DNA of 64,000 nt, taken from DAOPYU01 sp942493245. Its GTDB lineage: Bacteria > Sumerlaeota > Sumerlaeia > UBA8349. The notes beneath the pieces are model-generated. The model was given only the letters and a program-made list of their open reading frames with translations, did not search any database and was not told the origin of the DNA. Shown piece after piece: positions 62,582 through 64,000 of the stretch. Positions within the stretch are counted from its first letter, which is position 1. Every line of letters begins with the position of its first letter. Both the position numbers and the translations under genes were made by a program. The DNA is taken from the NCBI GenBank assembly GCA_942493245.1, contig OW818685.1:682001-746000 (forward strand), read 5' to 3'.

Positions 62582-64000
62582 ATGCTCGATCAACCGATTC
62601 TCTCCACTGCCTCTTCCTCCTCCTGTTCCAGCACGATCCAGAACCCGGTTCCTGAACCCGGACGCCGCTGGCTCGGGCTGACCTGGGAATCCTGGCTCTG
62701 GATTCTGATCCCGGTTGTCTCGTTCGCCTGGTTCTGGTACTGGCGCTCGATCCAGTGGACGGGAGGCGACTCGGAGCAATGGGAGCGGGAAATCAATTTC
62801 GGCCTCTGGTGGCGCAAGCGCCAGATGTTTTCGTTCGGGTGCATGCAGCTGATGTTTCAGATCACCCACCGGCTCTGGGGCTGGAACGCCCTGATGGCCA
62901 TCAACGCGGTTTCCTGCCTGGCCGGTTCACTGAGCCTGTTGTGTGCCTGGCGTCTGTTTCGGGGACGGCCCCATGCCGCCTGGTCGTTCGCCCTGGTGGC
63001 CACGGCGGGATTCACAACCCTGTTCTACGGCCACATCGAGACCTACGCGCAACCGGTGGCGGCGTTGTGCTTCCATCTGCTGGCGCTGGAACGAACCGTC
63101 ACCGGAAAATGGAAACCCTGGACCGTCGTCCTGTCCTGGTGCCTGATGATGACGTTCCACCTCTCGGCGATCTTTCTATTGCCTGCGGTGTTTCCGATCG
63201 CCTTGATCGAGGTGCATCGGCAGAAACTGGGACTTTCGCAAGCGCGAGAAGCGCTCAAGGCGGCGTTGCCGGGCGCGCTGTTCTGGTTCGCGGTCTATGG
63301 CCCACTGGATTGGGGCTATGGTGAAGTGGTCGGTCCGCATTTCATCTGTCCGCTCGATAAACTCCTCGCCAACCCCTGGGTCGTTTTCACGGACGAACAC
63401 CTGAAGGTGAAGTTCTGGTTCCTGGTCTGGAATGGCGGAGTGGCCGGGTTCCTGGCTTACGGGCTGTTTGCGCGGGAACTTTTCCCCGGACGCCGCGACC
63501 GGTTCACGCTCTACCTGCTCGCCTACTTCCTCTGTTACATGGGGTTCTACGCCATCTGGAACCCCGAGATGGGCGACCGCGATTTCGACCTGTTCAGTTT
63601 CCCGTGGGTGATTGCCGTCGTGGCGGTGGCGCGCCACGTCATGACCTGGCGCGGACGCGCCTTGTGGGTGGGTCTGATTCTGGGGTTCAATGTGTATCTC
63701 TGGATCACGCGCCCTGCCGTGTTTGCGGATCGAGCGCACCACGGCCGCGGGACCATCCTGTTCAAAAATCTGGGAATCTCCGGCGATCGCCCCATCATGC
63801 TCGATGAACGGATGTACCTGCGTCCCGTCAACCGCTCCGTGCCGGAGGGAACGCATCTTGTGTCCGTCTTTTTCAAAACCGGACGGGTGGATCGGGTGGT
63901 CAACATGCGGCCCGGCGAAACCTGGCTGATCCGGGGCGACAACGGGCGTCTTGAACTCCTGCCCCCCGAATGGGACCGAATCGAGGCGCCCGCGAACGGA
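62582..64000 (+). CDS. Polytopic membrane protein (GT-C-like), 3' end outside the window
   Basis: A frame of 473 codons starting at ATG 62582 and open to the right edge. It encodes a multi-pass membrane protein with many hydrophobic segments (for example 'WLWILIPVVSFAWFWYW', 'LYLLAYFLCYMGFYAIW', 'ALWVGLILGFNVYLWI'). 'FYGHIETYAQP' and 'GDRDFDLFSFPW' recall uncharacterised GT-C-type glycosyltransferase-like membrane proteins. The last ~80 residues form a soluble tail. No precise function can be assigned. Confidence 0.7.
   Translation, partial: MLDQPILSTASSSSCSSTIQNPVPEPGRRWLGLTWESWLWILIPVVSFAWFWYWRSIQWTGGDSEQWEREINFGLWWRKRQMFSFGCMQLMFQITHRLWGWNALMAINAVSCLAGSLSLLCAWRLFRGRPHAAWSFALVATAGFTTLFYGHIETYAQPVAALCFHLLALERTVTGKWKPWTVVLSWCLMMTFHLSAIFLLPAVFPIALIEVHRQKLGLSQAREALKAALPGALFWFAVYGPLDWGYGEVVGPHFICPLDKLLANPWVVFTDEHLKVKFWFLVWNGGVAGFLAYGLFARELFPGRRDRFTLYLLAYFLCYMGFYAIWNPEMGDRDFDLFSFPWVIAVVAVARHVMTWRGRALWVGLILGFNVYLWITRPAVFADRAHHGRGTILFKNLGISGDRPIMLDERMYLRPVNRSVPEGTHLVSVFFKTGRVDRVVNMRPGETWLIRGDNGRLELLPPEWDRIEAPANG

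Overview
The window is a 64 kb chromosomal segment from a GC-rich bacterium. Its genes point to an anaerobic, motile, probably diderm organism. A HydF fragment suggests [FeFe] hydrogenase maturation, and the class 1B-type dihydroorotate dehydrogenase, NfnA/SudB-like flavoprotein subunit and small 2x[4Fe-4S] ferredoxin fit anaerobic redox metabolism. A flagellin cluster indicates motility. An OmpH/Skp-like periplasmic chaperone, lipoproteins and a pseudopilin suggest an outer membrane. There is no rRNA, tRNA, CRISPR array or intact insertion sequence that I can see. The pseudopilin style (a 'YDxTNGxxSxGD' tail) and the many intergenic palindromes resemble uncultured candidate phyla near the PVC/FCB groups, for example Sumerlaeota or Hydrogenedentota. 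That placement is only a guess.

Layout. 1-8.2 kb (+): hydF 3' end, pyrD, then cdaA-ybbR-like (c-di-AMP synthesis), pdxJ, a GT4 glycosyltransferase, a lipoprotein and a PfkB kinase, closed by a bidirectional terminator. 8.2-15.4 kb, mostly (-): OmpH-like chaperone and NfnA-like reductase; HU and a small lipoprotein on (+); then aroQ with a membrane protein, aroB fused in frame to a DUF190 domain, and crcB. 15.7-31 kb (+): pseudopilin, bifunctional homocysteine methyltransferase/MTHFR, a double-receiver response regulator, a 2202-residue secreted protein with four RCC1 propellers, and two paralogous exported proteins. The first paralog is interrupted by an in-frame UGA. 31-39.6 kb (+): alaS, a lower-GC ATPase/TOPRIM pair, dCMP deaminase and a large carboxypeptidase-regulatory-repeat protein. 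39.6-43.4 kb: a 1 kb repeat hub, then fliS, a tandem-FliS-like gene and flagellin on (-) behind a sigma-54-type promoter. 43.8-48.9 kb (+): a VanY-type peptidase, a channel/TrkA protein with an odd filter, and a GH2 enzyme. 48.9-55.3 kb (-): sbcC, sbcD, mltG and a small ferredoxin. 55.5-64 kb: a small membrane protein, an LhgO-like oxidase, rph (-), a GAF-SpoIIE phosphatase, GT2, ETF-QO and a truncated polytopic membrane protein.

The most interesting observation is at 28268-28270. A UGA in an otherwise open exported protein aligns without gaps to a cysteine of the adjacent paralog. It is followed 12 nt later by a perfect 8-bp hairpin with a G-containing apical loop, the geometry expected of a bacterial SECIS. 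This is a candidate new selenoprotein family; a simple nonsense mutation is the main alternative. Other points worth a second look are the DUF190-AroB fusion, the tandem FliS-like chaperone, the TVGLKD channel filter, four exact seven-repeat RCC1 propellers, a pseudopilin-like domain moved to the C-terminus of an exported protein, and several families of dispersed palindromes.
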